A stretch of DNA of 64,000 nucleotides from Mucilaginibacter gotjawali (GTDB lineage Bacteria; Bacteroidota; Bacteroidia; Sphingobacteriales; Sphingobacteriaceae). The position numbers were made by a program, and so were the translations under genes. Shown piece after piece: positions 18,824 to 27,179 of this stretch (its first letter is position 1; each line of letters starts with the position of its first letter). Where the stretch lies: NCBI RefSeq assembly GCF_002355435.1, contig NZ_AP017313.1, positions 3,410,001 through 3,474,000 of the forward strand, in the 5' to 3' direction. The notes beneath the pieces are model-generated. The model saw nothing but the letters and a program-made list of their open reading frames with translations, had not been told where the DNA came from and searched no databases.

Positions 18824-19534
18824 ATGATTCGTTATGCAAAATTGTTATTGCCTTTTGATCTAAAGGCCATGCAAACTGAAATCCTCGGAACGGGCAGTGA
18901 ATGGCAGCCCCATATTAATAAGTATCATTATAGCGGATCATGGACAGTAATTTCCCTTCGCTCGCCGGGCGGCAGTTACAAAAACATCATACCGGATCTT
19001 CTAGGCGAAAATGACTTCATGGATACTATTTATATGGATCAATTTCCGTCCGTTAAAAAACTTCTTCAAAAACTGAATTGCCCGGTTATGTCCGCGCGAT
19101 TTTTAAATTTGCAGGCAGGCGCAATTATCAAACAGCATACTGATAATGAATTAGCTTTCGAAAAAGGAGAAGCCCGTCTGCATTTTCCTGTTTTTACTAA
19201 TCCCGGGGTAGAATTTTACAGCGAGGAAGAGCGTATTTATTTACAGGAAGGCGAATGTTGGTATTTAAATGCCAATTTGCCTCACCGGGTAGCAAATAAG
19301 GGCAATACAGACAGAATACACCTTGTAGTTGATTGTAAAGTGAACAATTGGCTAAAGGATCTGATAGTCTCATCCGGGCAAGCCGCATTTAAACCAGAAG
19401 GTGAAGTAAATAAGAACGACCTGCTGAATATGATCAGAAACCTGAGAGACCACCATTCGGAGACATCAGACAAACTTGCGGATAAACTGGAGCAACAGCT
19501 TAAACAAGCAACTATGGATCATAACGTTATTTAA
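18824..19534 (+). CDS. aspartyl/asparaginyl beta-hydroxylase domain protein
   Basis: A 236-residue Fe(II)/2-oxoglutarate-dependent oxygenase of the Asp/Asn beta-hydroxylase family. The core spans about 85-180. It has QAGAIIKQHTDNELAFEKGEARLHFPVFTN, the first iron histidine (in KQHTD) and the 2-oxoglutarate-side arginine (in ARLHFP), then GECWYLNANLPHRVANKGNTDRIHLVVDC with the second histidine. The protein is soluble and has no signal peptide. It starts immediately after the HEAGH protein and is followed 15 nt later by the sulfotransferase-like gene. Family members hydroxylate Asp/Asn side chains in proteins or peptides. Here a peptide substrate is possible because small peptide genes flank the operon; this is inference. 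Confidence 0.88.
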   Translation: MIRYAKLLLPFDLKAMQTEILGTGSEWQPHINKYHYSGSWTVISLRSPGGSYKNIIPDLLGENDFMDTIYMDQFPSVKKLLQKLNCPVMSARFLNLQAGAIIKQHTDNELAFEKGEARLHFPVFTNPGVEFYSEEERIYLQEGECWYLNANLPHRVANKGNTDRIHLVVDCKVNNWLKDLIVSSGQAAFKPEGEVNKNDLLNMIRNLRDHHSETSDKLADKLEQQLKQATMDHNVI

Positions 19535-19549
19535 GGTACTAGCGCAAAT

Positions 19550-20524
19550 ATGGAAAATATTGCACTGGAGTGGTGGATACCCTATAAACTGATCGGACAG
19601 GAAAACCAGTTATTGTGTTACTGGTTAAATACTTATGGCCAGGCATTTACCGAACCATTTTTTGAAGAAACTATCCTAAAATGCCGGGTTAAGGATCGCA
19701 AACAAATAGCGCATCCAGCAGTGAGCGATCCGGAAATGATGATGGAGTGGGCCAAAAACCTAAAATATATTCAACCATCCGCTGTCATCTTTCACATATC
19801 AAGGTGTGGATCAACGCTTGTTTCGCAAATGCTGGCAACTTCTGATGAAAACATTGTTTTAGCCGAGGTGCCCGTTTTTGACGACATTTTACGGCTTTCT
19901 TTTAAAGAGCCGGCCGTTGATGATGCGACAATAGGTAATTTATTGATAGCTGCACTAAAATTTCATGAACGAGGCGCCTATACCGGTAGTTTAAATGAAA
20001 AGCAAGAGAAGCGGGTATTTATTAAAACAGATAGCTGGCATTTGTTTTATTACAAACAGTTAAGACAGCTATTCCCATCTGTTCCTTTTATTTTGATGTA
20101 CCGTACACCTGATGAAGTTTTCAGATCGCACCGAAAACAACCTGGCATGCAATCAGTTAAGGGTTTAATTGAACCGGAAATATTTGGCATTAATGCCCTT
20201 AATATGGAAGATATGAGCCCTGATATTTACCTTGCAAGTGTACTTGAAAACTACTTAAGCAGGTACAATGAAATTGTAGCAAAAGATAAACTATGCCTGC
20301 TTGTCAATTATAACGAAGGCCCGATGGCTATTTTACAAAAAATAGCTGCATTTTCAAAGATACAAATCAGCAAAAAGGATTGGCAATATATGCACGACCG
20401 AAGCCTGTATCATTCAAAAAAGCCAAATGAGCCTTTTAATGAAGAACAAGTAAAAAATACCCCCTCATGCCTCGCGAAAGCAATGGAATTATATCGCAAG
20501 TTAGAAGGAAAAAGGCTTTGCTGA
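19550..20524 (+). CDS. sulfotransferase-like P-loop protein
   Basis: A 324-residue protein with a sulfotransferase-type nucleotide loop (AVIFHISRCGSTLVSQML, about 80-97) that would bind the 5'-phosphosulfate of PAPS. Later come VFIKTDSWHLFYYKQLRQLFPSVPFILMYRTPDEVFRSHRKQPG, resembling the 3'-phosphate-binding region, and a C-terminal helical region. It is the last gene of the operon with the HEAGH protein and the Asp/Asn hydroxylase. Proteins of this kind are often found beside beta-hydroxylases in Bacteroidota and Proteobacteria. Whether it transfers sulfate, and to what, cannot be told from sequence. Confidence 0.78.
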   Translation: MENIALEWWIPYKLIGQENQLLCYWLNTYGQAFTEPFFEETILKCRVKDRKQIAHPAVSDPEMMMEWAKNLKYIQPSAVIFHISRCGSTLVSQMLATSDENIVLAEVPVFDDILRLSFKEPAVDDATIGNLLIAALKFHERGAYTGSLNEKQEKRVFIKTDSWHLFYYKQLRQLFPSVPFILMYRTPDEVFRSHRKQPGMQSVKGLIEPEIFGINALNMEDMSPDIYLASVLENYLSRYNEIVAKDKLCLLVNYNEGPMAILQKIAAFSKIQISKKDWQYMHDRSLYHSKKPNEPFNEEQVKNTPSCLAKAMELYRKLEGKRLC

Positions 20525-20716
20525 CGGCATTCTAAAAGCTGACATGGTTATTTGTTCATTCTGCCCCAACTGATCCTACAAAACATAATAATCCACACTC
20601 ATGGAAATTCATCTGATATTAGATGAAAAAAATGATAAGGTTTAGGCCGTTTCACCGTTTGAATTAAGGAACTAACTTTGATGATTCAAGTTAAAACCAC
20701 TCTCATTGATTTATTT

Positions 20717-20869
20717 TCACATTGCAGGATTAACCATCACATGAGAAATTGTTGACGTTGGTACAGTTGTGGTCGTTTCCATATTTCCCCAAAAAGAATA
20801 AAGTTCTTTTTTAAATCCATAAACCTGCCTGGTTTTTAGCGTTTTTAGTTTTTTTCCTGTTGTTTTCAT
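20717..20869 (-). CDS. candidate RiPP precursor peptide A (50 residues, Thr-rich, Cys-free)
   Basis: A complete 50-codon ORF not overlapped by any gene. The N-terminal half is a basic, leader-like segment (MKTTGKKLKTLKTRQVYGFK), then KELYSFWGNM. The last 20 residues hold five Thr in a row-rich block (ETTTTVPTSTIS) and HVMVNPAM: six Thr, two Ser and no Cys. The ATG lies 60 nt downstream of the LytTR-type direct repeat at 20929. The divergent neighbour is the LytS/LytTR pair, and a LanB-type dehydratase gene lies 2 kb further on. A Ser/Thr-rich tail beside a dehydratase fits a dehydrated peptide. The lack of Cys and of a LanC gene argues against classical lanthionine rings. It matches no named precursor family I know. 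Confidence 0.55.
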   Translation of the reverse strand: MKTTGKKLKTLKTRQVYGFKKELYSFWGNMETTTTVPTSTISHVMVNPAM

Positions 20870-20928
20870 AACTTATTTGTTTAATTTTTCGATAAGTTAT
20901 GAATGCCAAAACGCAATTAAAAAGTTAT

Positions 20929-20958
20929 TACACCAACTTCATCTTGCTATATACCAAC
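20929..20958 (-). promoter_or_regulatory. LytTR-type direct repeat upstream of peptide A
   Basis: On the minus strand, GTTGGTATA (20950-20958) and GTTGGTGTA (20929-20937) are direct repeats with 21-bp spacing, identical in layout to the element at 17954. It lies between the divergent peptide A and histidine kinase genes, so the LytTR regulator encoded at 22156 could control peptide A, its own operon, or both. Confidence 0.6.
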
Positions 20959-21054
20959 ACAGTTATTCCATATACGTAATAATTTACCCCTGTTCGATTT
21001 GAAATTATTTTTAAAGATATCGGGTTATTCTAAGCCTTAGTTTAATTAAATAAC

Positions 21055-21062
21055 TATTTTTG
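21055..21062 (+). promoter_or_regulatory. possible -7 promoter element of the LytS/LytTR operon
   Basis: TATTTTTG fits the Bacteroidota -7 consensus TAnnTTTG and lies 32 nt before the kinase ATG. I find no clear TTG at the -33 position, so confidence is low. Confidence 0.35.
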
Positions 21063-21094
21063 GAACTGACCTAAATGAGCATAGTTAGCCCAAA

Positions 21095-22159
21095 ATGAAA
21101 ACACTTAAATTTGAAAACATAAAACTTCATGCCCTTTGCTGGACAATTTTTATTAGCTATGAATTATTACTCACCTATGTTTTGGCTGGTAGATTAAGTA
21201 GTTTTGGAGATTACACCGGACATTTTCTCTTAAATATTGTTTTTTTTTATTTTAATGCCCATATTTTACTCCCGAGTGTAACCGGCCGCGGAAAATTGTC
21301 CTATCTTTTGATGCCATTAGCGTTTTGTTTAGAAATGTTCGCTTATCTGGCCGTAAAACATTTTATGCTCGCCATTTTTGACATTTTGCATGTTGAGGTT
21401 TATCCGCCGTACACATCCGTTAGGGAATTCATCGCTACCAGCATTATAAGGATTGTATATTTTATCGGCCTGAGCACAGGTTATTGGTTTGCGCTCACAA
21501 CCTTTAAAAACAGGAAAACAATAGCTGATCTGGAAAACCTGCAATTGAAAAACGAAATCCAGAAACAGGAGCTCGAAAAAACGTTATTAGTAACTGAAAA
21601 TGCTTATTTAAAATCGCAGATCAACCCGCACTTTTTATTGAATACGCTTAATTTTTTATATAATTCAGTATCCAAATACTCTGAAAAAATAGCTGATAGT
21701 GTAATGACCTTGTCGGACATTATGCGTTATGCATTAACGAATGCCGATGATGATGGGAAAGTTTGGTTAGCTTCAGAATTAGATCAAATAAACAATTTTG
21801 TAAAATTAAACCAGGCACGCTTCAACCAACGGCTTAATATTGAACTTATTACAGATGGCGACACGGAGGGCTTAAGAATTATTCCATTAGTTTTAATTAC
21901 ACTTGTAGAAAATGTGTTTAAATACGGAGATTTGTTGAATGAAAATTACCCCGCAAGGATAATTACAACAATTGATGGCGGTACGCTAATTTTCATTACC
22001 CAAAACCTTAAAAAAAAGAAGGTAGTTGAACATGGATACGGCATTGGCATTAAAAACGTAAAGGACCGTTTAGCAACGTACCATCAATATGAATTAATTA
22101 TTGAGGACCACGAAACCGAATATAAATCTATCTTGAAAATCGAACTGAAAAAAACATGA
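21095..22159 (+). CDS. LytS-type sensor histidine kinase
   Basis: A 354-residue membrane kinase. Four hydrophobic helices fill about 10-145, followed by a coiled segment (ADLENLQLKNEIQKQELEKTL) and the His_kinase domain with the phosphoacceptor motif LKSQINPHFLLNTLNFLYNSV (His near 180). The ATPase region has PLVLITLVENVFKYG and HGYGIGIKNVKDRL. No separate extracellular sensor domain is visible, so the signal is probably sensed by the membrane region. It overlaps the response regulator start by 4 nt (ATGA), showing translational coupling. It is divergent from peptide A and next to the dehydratase, so a peptide or envelope signal is a reasonable guess. Confidence 0.93.
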   Translation: MKTLKFENIKLHALCWTIFISYELLLTYVLAGRLSSFGDYTGHFLLNIVFFYFNAHILLPSVTGRGKLSYLLMPLAFCLEMFAYLAVKHFMLAIFDILHVEVYPPYTSVREFIATSIIRIVYFIGLSTGYWFALTTFKNRKTIADLENLQLKNEIQKQELEKTLLVTENAYLKSQINPHFLLNTLNFLYNSVSKYSEKIADSVMTLSDIMRYALTNADDDGKVWLASELDQINNFVKLNQARFNQRLNIELITDGDTEGLRIIPLVLITLVENVFKYGDLLNENYPARIITTIDGGTLIFITQNLKKKKVVEHGYGIGIKNVKDRLATYHQYELIIEDHETEYKSILKIELKKT

Positions 22160-22890
22160 ATACCTGCTATGTGATTGATGACGAGGAACATGCAATTGAT
22201 ACACTGGTAAACTATATCAATAAACTTCCGGGGTTAAATTTGGTAGGCACATCCCTTAACCCATTAAAGGCCATTGATGAGATAACCAATTCAATACAGG
22301 TTGATATCGTTTTTTTAGACGTTGATATGCCCGAAATATCCGGACTTGATGTAGCCGACATCATATCGCCACATACGGCTGTAATATTTACAACGGCTTA
22401 TCCTAACTATGCTGTACAGGCTTTTGAAAAAAACGGATCGGACTTTTTATTAAAACCTATTTCTTTTGAGCGTTTTACCAAATCGGTAACCAAAGTACAA
22501 CACCTTATCAAGTCAAAAAAAGTTGCTGAAACCCATCATGAAGAGGAACAGTTTTTTATAAATCCCGGAATTAAGGGACGAATTATTCAGCTGAGTTATT
22601 CGGAAATTATTTACATTGAAGGCCTGAAAAATTACGTTGTGCTGTACACGGTTGACGGCAAACATATCACCTACCTGTCTATGCGCGAAATTGAAAAACT
22701 GTTGCCCATGTCGCGTTTTACAAGGATCCATAAATCTTATATTGTCAGCATCGAAAAGATCAAATCAATTGATGGCAACAATGTTATATTATCGCCATCA
22801 ATCGAACTGCCCATCGGCATTTCATTTAAAGACAGTTTCATTCACCTGATTAACAGCAGGACGCTTAGAAGCGGGCGCAAAGTTCAGTAG
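22156..22890 (+). CDS. LytTR response regulator
   Basis: A 244-residue regulator. The receiver domain (1-120) has VIDDEEHAI, phospho-acceptor Asp in IVFLDVDMPEISG, Thr in IFTTAYP and Lys in FLLKPISF. The LytTR DNA-binding domain (about 135-235) has IIQLSYSEIIYIEGLKNYVVLYT and FTRIHKSYIVSIEKIKSI. It is coupled to the LytS kinase. It is the obvious candidate to bind the two direct repeats at 17954 and 20929. Its last 69 nt overlap the end of the dehydratase gene on the other strand. Confidence 0.93.
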   Translation: MNTCYVIDDEEHAIDTLVNYINKLPGLNLVGTSLNPLKAIDEITNSIQVDIVFLDVDMPEISGLDVADIISPHTAVIFTTAYPNYAVQAFEKNGSDFLLKPISFERFTKSVTKVQHLIKSKKVAETHHEEEQFFINPGIKGRIIQLSYSEIIYIEGLKNYVVLYTVDGKHITYLSMREIEKLLPMSRFTRIHKSYIVSIEKIKSIDGNNVILSPSIELPIGISFKDSFIHLINSRTLRSGRKVQ

Positions 22891-25800
22891 CTCTCTGTCT
22901 TTACGCGCCTTTACCGATAGGTAATACTTATAAAGCAGATAGTATATAATAAACTCGTGGCTGCGTTGTTTTTCGTTAAAAAGCCGGTTTAAATGCATGT
23001 GAATAACGTCGGCTGCAAGTTTCATGAGTTTTCCGGGAAAAAACAATTGAGCGGTTGTTTTTAACAGGCTCAATGACTTCAGGTACGCGGCATACTCTTT
23101 CTTACCCGCAATGCCGACAATCAAAGCCTGGTTGCTTTTCATGTTATTGATGAAAGTTGAATACTCACGATATTTGTTATCCAATTGCATTTTTACCTGT
23201 TTGCTGTCGTCAAACTCGTGCTTCATGTTTTCGTGGATATTTTTCAACAGGTAAATCCTGCTGGAATATTCAGGAAAAAAAATCTCAAGCAGTGCGTCTG
23301 CCGATAAAAGGGCAAGATGCAATTCTGAAAAATCAAATTCACCGGTACCGATGTTTTTGAGATATGCTAAAACAAGTTCGCTGCTGGCATTAAATGCGTT
23401 TTCAGCATAAACAATCGTTTCAGCACCGTATCTTTCAATTTCACGTTTATACGTATCCAGCAACAAGTTATTTATGATCCCTTTTTCAACATAAGTACGT
23501 ATTTTTTTTTCGAAATACCTAACTACTGTTGCGGTATCATCCGGGTTAGTTTGAATCCTTATCCGTAAATGGTTTTCCGGGTCATTATATCTGATAAAAT
23601 ACCAGCTTGTTAACTTATTTTGTTTTTTCAGGCCTGCTATAATATTCTTTACACATTTGACAAGAATGTTGTTTGAGGTTGCAGGATGGCAATATATCTT
23701 CAAATACACCCATTCATCACCTGGCAGATATATCCTCTTTACTTTATTCTTTTTGCGGTTTATTTGCCACAACGCGCTTTGAGTATAAGTCACGTCGCGC
23801 GAAAATACAGCCGCTATAAATTGCCCCGCAAATGGCTTCCCTTCACGATTACACACATCTGTTGTTTCCTTAAGGAAGACTTCCTGCAAAACAACTGTTG
23901 CCTTGTTTTTTATAACCTTCATAAAAAGCGCTATTGATCCGGGGTCTGATTGGTCAAACAATAGTTGATTATCACCTTCAGTTAACGCAAAATGTTTTGT
24001 AAGCCTGATCTTTTCGCTGATTTTAAAAAAATTGTCCGCAGAACTGTTTCCCTCAGATATATCCGCAATTTCCTCGGCATTTAATACCCATGTTGCCGGA
24101 AAAAGAATGCAATTTTTATATTCCACCCTGGGGTAGTAGCTAATGCCTGGCAGTAACGTCCTTAAGTCAAAATTAAAATTGAATTTAAGCCCCTGGTATT
24201 GCAAATCACATAAAAACATAAATATTGACAGTTCACTTCTGCCATAGTTAAAAGCCGAACTTAGCCTTGGTATAACTATTTTGTTATGCTTTTTTGATCT
24301 TAAGATAATGTTATTGTCAATTATTGATATGGCAAGATCGGAAAGGCTTATAATATTGGGGCCTGGAAGGGTGGAGTGCACGCCTATAGGAATCTCAAAC
24401 GCCCTTATGCCTGAGTTTGAATTTATATTGGCTGCGTGTTCGTCATTAAAACATGAGATTTCAGCAAAAATAACCCCATTATTAGATTTTTCTTCAACCG
24501 CAGCTATGTATCGGACCTCGTCTAAAACTTTTTCGCTAAACAATGTAAACCTGCCCAGCAGCGCTGTAGCAGTACACCCGCCGGCCTGCTCTATCCAAAC
24601 TTTATCACCAAACAACCTGAAAACCACTGAAAAACTGGGGGGCGCTTTTAATTCGGACGGCGCTTTTAATTTTTCAAGTTCCTTATCTGTTATTAAAATA
24701 GGTTCATCATTTTTTGTTCTCAAAAATTTCGATAAAAAGAATTCATGAATTGGGGTCCAGGTGAAATTCAAGCTATTTGATTGGAGATCCAATTGTATTC
24801 CATCCAATAATTCACTGGTCACCACGTTAGTCTCCAATCCTTCATAACCTATACCTGATTCTCTGTCCAGCGCTTGCAGCAGCGGTACCTCCTGATCTTC
24901 AAACCTGGCTTTAAACTTATTTTTAAAATCTTTTAATGCCTTTGGCGTTGCATCGGAAGTAATGATTTTCAAACAGTCTAATCCCTCTTTTATATACTCC
25001 TGGTATTTGGGGTCAATTGATGATTTAGTTTCCCTTTCGTACCCAACATAAAACATCGATTTAAATTTAGTTTTTGAAAGCTGATATAAGTGATTTTCTG
25101 AAAGCGCTTTGATATCCAGCTTTTGTTTGAAGGCAATTTTATTGACAAGAGCGTTATACATCGAAATTTCCCTTGCAAGTTCACTATTAAATTTCCTGGC
25201 ATTTGCTATGGAAACAACCCGCGAGAAATATTTTTCACCAGTCATGTTCGGACAAAGTTCCGATACAAGAAGCCCTTCGTTTATTAAGTCCTTTACATAT
25301 GCTTTCACATCTTCTGTCTCATCAATAAAATTGTTCAACCATGCAACTACTTCAGAAATTTTTTTTCCTTCATTGCAAAAATTCAACAACTTGTTCAATA
25401 ATCTGTCTGTGTGAAAAGAATTAATGAAAAAGTCTGTTTTTTTTCTATTTGTGTCATAGCTTGTAGTAAGGTACCGCTTTTCGTTTTGAATGGTGTAAAT
25501 TGAATCATTCGTATAATATTTCACATTGTTAAACTCGCCCGTTCTTTCCATCCGCCTTGCAATTTCTGCTGTGAATTGAAAATCAGGGGTTATGTACACT
25601 TCACCGTTCTCCTCTAAAACACATTTTTCAGCATTGTTACTTATTGAGCTCCAGCAAGTAGAGCTAAATGCTGAAAACATACCGAATGGAGTTGGCCTGT
25701 GGCACATCCTGTTGAAATATTTGTGAAGGCTTATTTTAACCTTTTTGTCGAGGTTATAGTAGTCAAATCCGTATCGTTCCAATTCGAGATAGAGGCTTTC

Positions 25801-25932
25801 GCTTGCAAAGAATATAGCCGACTGAAAAAATTGAGTTTTTAGCAATTCAGTCAATATTTCGGGTTTATAATCCCGGTAGCTTAGGGCCGGTGTTCTTAAA
25901 AACAGATAAGGATTAAAATCAAGGTTAAACAT
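22822..25932 (-). CDS. full-length lantibiotic dehydratase (LanB-type)
   Basis: A 1036-residue cytoplasmic enzyme. The long N-terminal part (about 1-720) is the Lant_dehydr glutamylation domain (PYLFLRTPALSYRDY ... HKYFNRMCHRPTPFGMFSAFS; INSNSGIRAFEIP; FNYGRSELSIFMFLCDLQYQGLKFNFNFDLRTLLPGISYYPRVEYKN). The C-terminal part (about 740-1020) is the SpaB_C/thiopeptide-type elimination domain (EWVYLKIYCHPATSNNILVK; SWYFIRYNDPENHLRIRIQ). LanB enzymes use Glu-tRNA to glutamylate Ser/Thr of a precursor peptide and then eliminate glutamate to give dehydroamino acids. No LanC cyclase, protease or dedicated exporter is in the window. The natural substrate candidate is peptide A, and possibly B. Confidence 0.9.
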   Translation of the reverse strand: MFNLDFNPYLFLRTPALSYRDYKPEILTELLKTQFFQSAIFFASESLYLELERYGFDYYNLDKKVKISLHKYFNRMCHRPTPFGMFSAFSSTCWSSISNNAEKCVLEENGEVYITPDFQFTAEIARRMERTGEFNNVKYYTNDSIYTIQNEKRYLTTSYDTNRKKTDFFINSFHTDRLLNKLLNFCNEGKKISEVVAWLNNFIDETEDVKAYVKDLINEGLLVSELCPNMTGEKYFSRVVSIANARKFNSELAREISMYNALVNKIAFKQKLDIKALSENHLYQLSKTKFKSMFYVGYERETKSSIDPKYQEYIKEGLDCLKIITSDATPKALKDFKNKFKARFEDQEVPLLQALDRESGIGYEGLETNVVTSELLDGIQLDLQSNSLNFTWTPIHEFFLSKFLRTKNDEPILITDKELEKLKAPSELKAPPSFSVVFRLFGDKVWIEQAGGCTATALLGRFTLFSEKVLDEVRYIAAVEEKSNNGVIFAEISCFNDEHAANINSNSGIRAFEIPIGVHSTLPGPNIISLSDLAISIIDNNIILRSKKHNKIVIPRLSSAFNYGRSELSIFMFLCDLQYQGLKFNFNFDLRTLLPGISYYPRVEYKNCILFPATWVLNAEEIADISEGNSSADNFFKISEKIRLTKHFALTEGDNQLLFDQSDPGSIALFMKVIKNKATVVLQEVFLKETTDVCNREGKPFAGQFIAAVFSRDVTYTQSALWQINRKKNKVKRIYLPGDEWVYLKIYCHPATSNNILVKCVKNIIAGLKKQNKLTSWYFIRYNDPENHLRIRIQTNPDDTATVVRYFEKKIRTYVEKGIINNLLLDTYKREIERYGAETIVYAENAFNASSELVLAYLKNIGTGEFDFSELHLALLSADALLEIFFPEYSSRIYLLKNIHENMKHEFDDSKQVKMQLDNKYREYSTFINNMKSNQALIVGIAGKKEYAAYLKSLSLLKTTAQLFFPGKLMKLAADVIHMHLNRLFNEKQRSHEFIIYYLLYKYYLSVKARKDRELLNFAPASKRPAVNQVNETVFK

Positions 25933-26456
25933 AGATTAATAGTTTTAAATAGGGTTAATAAGGCGGTTAAAAGTTAACACAAAAACTCTAAATGTATATT
26001 CGTATTTAATATTTCCATCCGTTGAATGAGAGAAATTAAATAACAAAAGTTAGTGCATTGCACGCATTTAACAGATAAATGGGGGGCCTGTTAAACGTAT
26101 TAAAACTAATTAAATTTAACTAAATGTTTTACACATTATCATCCAATGTGGGTACACGTTTTCAATAAAATGTAATTTAACTTACGTGCAATATCCGGTA
26201 GGTGTAAACTTGTTTTAACAGAAAATATTAACCAATAAATATCCACCGTTTCCGCTAAAATAAACCAGTCGCCATATCTGGTTTAATTATTCGTTCGCAT
26301 TTATAATACATGATGCCTAATACGGTTTGAAGTCATTATTAAATCAGGCTGTGCAGTAACGGCGTGCTCTTAAAACACTGCATGCAATTCCTAAAAGTGG
26401 TGTGTGTAAATTTTATTATATTGCAGCCAGCTTATTTATTACGATTATATATTGAA
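25933..26456. other. gene-free divergent spacer
   Basis: About 520 AT-rich bases between the dehydratase gene (leftward) and the fatty-acid operon (rightward); promoters for both must lie here. I find no small ORF with peptide-like features, no copy of the LytTR repeat with correct spacing, and one inverted repeat, listed separately. Confidence 0.6.
26261..26285. promoter_or_regulatory. inverted repeat upstream of the fatty-acid operon
   Basis: Perfect 8-bp arms TAAACCAG (26261-26268) and CTGGTTTA (26278-26285) around a 9-nt centre, about 170 nt before the first ATG of the operon. It could be an operator; there is no T-run to make it a terminator. Confidence 0.3.
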
Positions 26457-27179
26457 ATGGAGAAAAAAAAAATACTGATTACCGGCGCCAGTAAGGGTTT
26501 AGGGTTGGCCATCTCCAAAAAACTTTCATCGGAATATGAATTAATATTACATGCCTCAAAAAAAGAGAGCTTTACGCATATTGAACCGGGTAGCCATATT
26601 TTATGCGCCGATTTTGCTGATAGCCAGCAACTTGCCGACTTTTGCAAAAAGCTAAAAAAAGAACATGGCGACTCGTTATACGGCGTGATAAATAATGCCG
26701 GCCTCACTTATGATAAACCGCTAAATTTTCAGCCTGAGCGGGAGATTGATGCCATGTTGAACGTAAACCTCAGGGCGCCAATAATGATATGCAAAACCGC
26801 CATGAAAATATTTAGTTTATTAAACAAGGGGGTTATCATCAATATTAGCTCTGTTGTTGGGGAAAGCGGCAATGCTTTTCAATCTGTATATGCTGCAACC
26901 AAAGCGGGCATAGTGGCTCTTTCCAGGTCTTTAGCGCAGGAGGCTGCGGCATTAAACGAAAGTCACCACATCCGGGTACTTAGTGTTTCGCCTGGGTTTA
27001 TTGAGACTGACATGACTGCAGGAATTCCCGAACAGATAAAAGAAAAATATTTAAATTTAATTCCGGCAAAACGCTTTGGAAACGTTGATGATGTGGCCGA
27101 TACCATAGCGTTCCTGCTTTCAGACAAGGCATCTTACATAAATGGAACAAATATCCACATCAACGGCGGTTTAATATGA
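26457..27179 (+). CDS. FabG-like 3-oxoacyl-ACP reductase (SDR)
   Basis: A 240-residue short-chain dehydrogenase. It has the Rossmann loop ITGASKGLGLAIS, NNAG (VINNAGLTY), the catalytic Ser in INISSVVG and YAATKAG with Tyr and Lys, then VLSVSPGFIETDMT and a C-terminal INGTNIHINGGL, all typical of FabG. The frame is open from 26364, but I chose the ATG at 26457 because MEKKKILITGASKG is the normal SDR start and the upstream extension looks non-coding. It is the first gene of the eight-gene fatty-acid operon and overlaps the next by 4 nt (ATGA). It reduces the beta-keto group during chain elongation. Confidence 0.9.
   Translation: MEKKKILITGASKGLGLAISKKLSSEYELILHASKKESFTHIEPGSHILCADFADSQQLADFCKKLKKEHGDSLYGVINNAGLTYDKPLNFQPEREIDAMLNVNLRAPIMICKTAMKIFSLLNKGVIINISSVVGESGNAFQSVYAATKAGIVALSRSLAQEAAALNESHHIRVLSVSPGFIETDMTAGIPEQIKEKYLNLIPAKRFGNVDDVADTIAFLLSDKASYINGTNIHINGGLI

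Noticed and set aside
20600..20716. 18-codon minus-strand ORF with two Cys downstream of peptide A
   Set aside because: Too short, no leader-like part, no link to the direct repeat; not supportable as a precursor.
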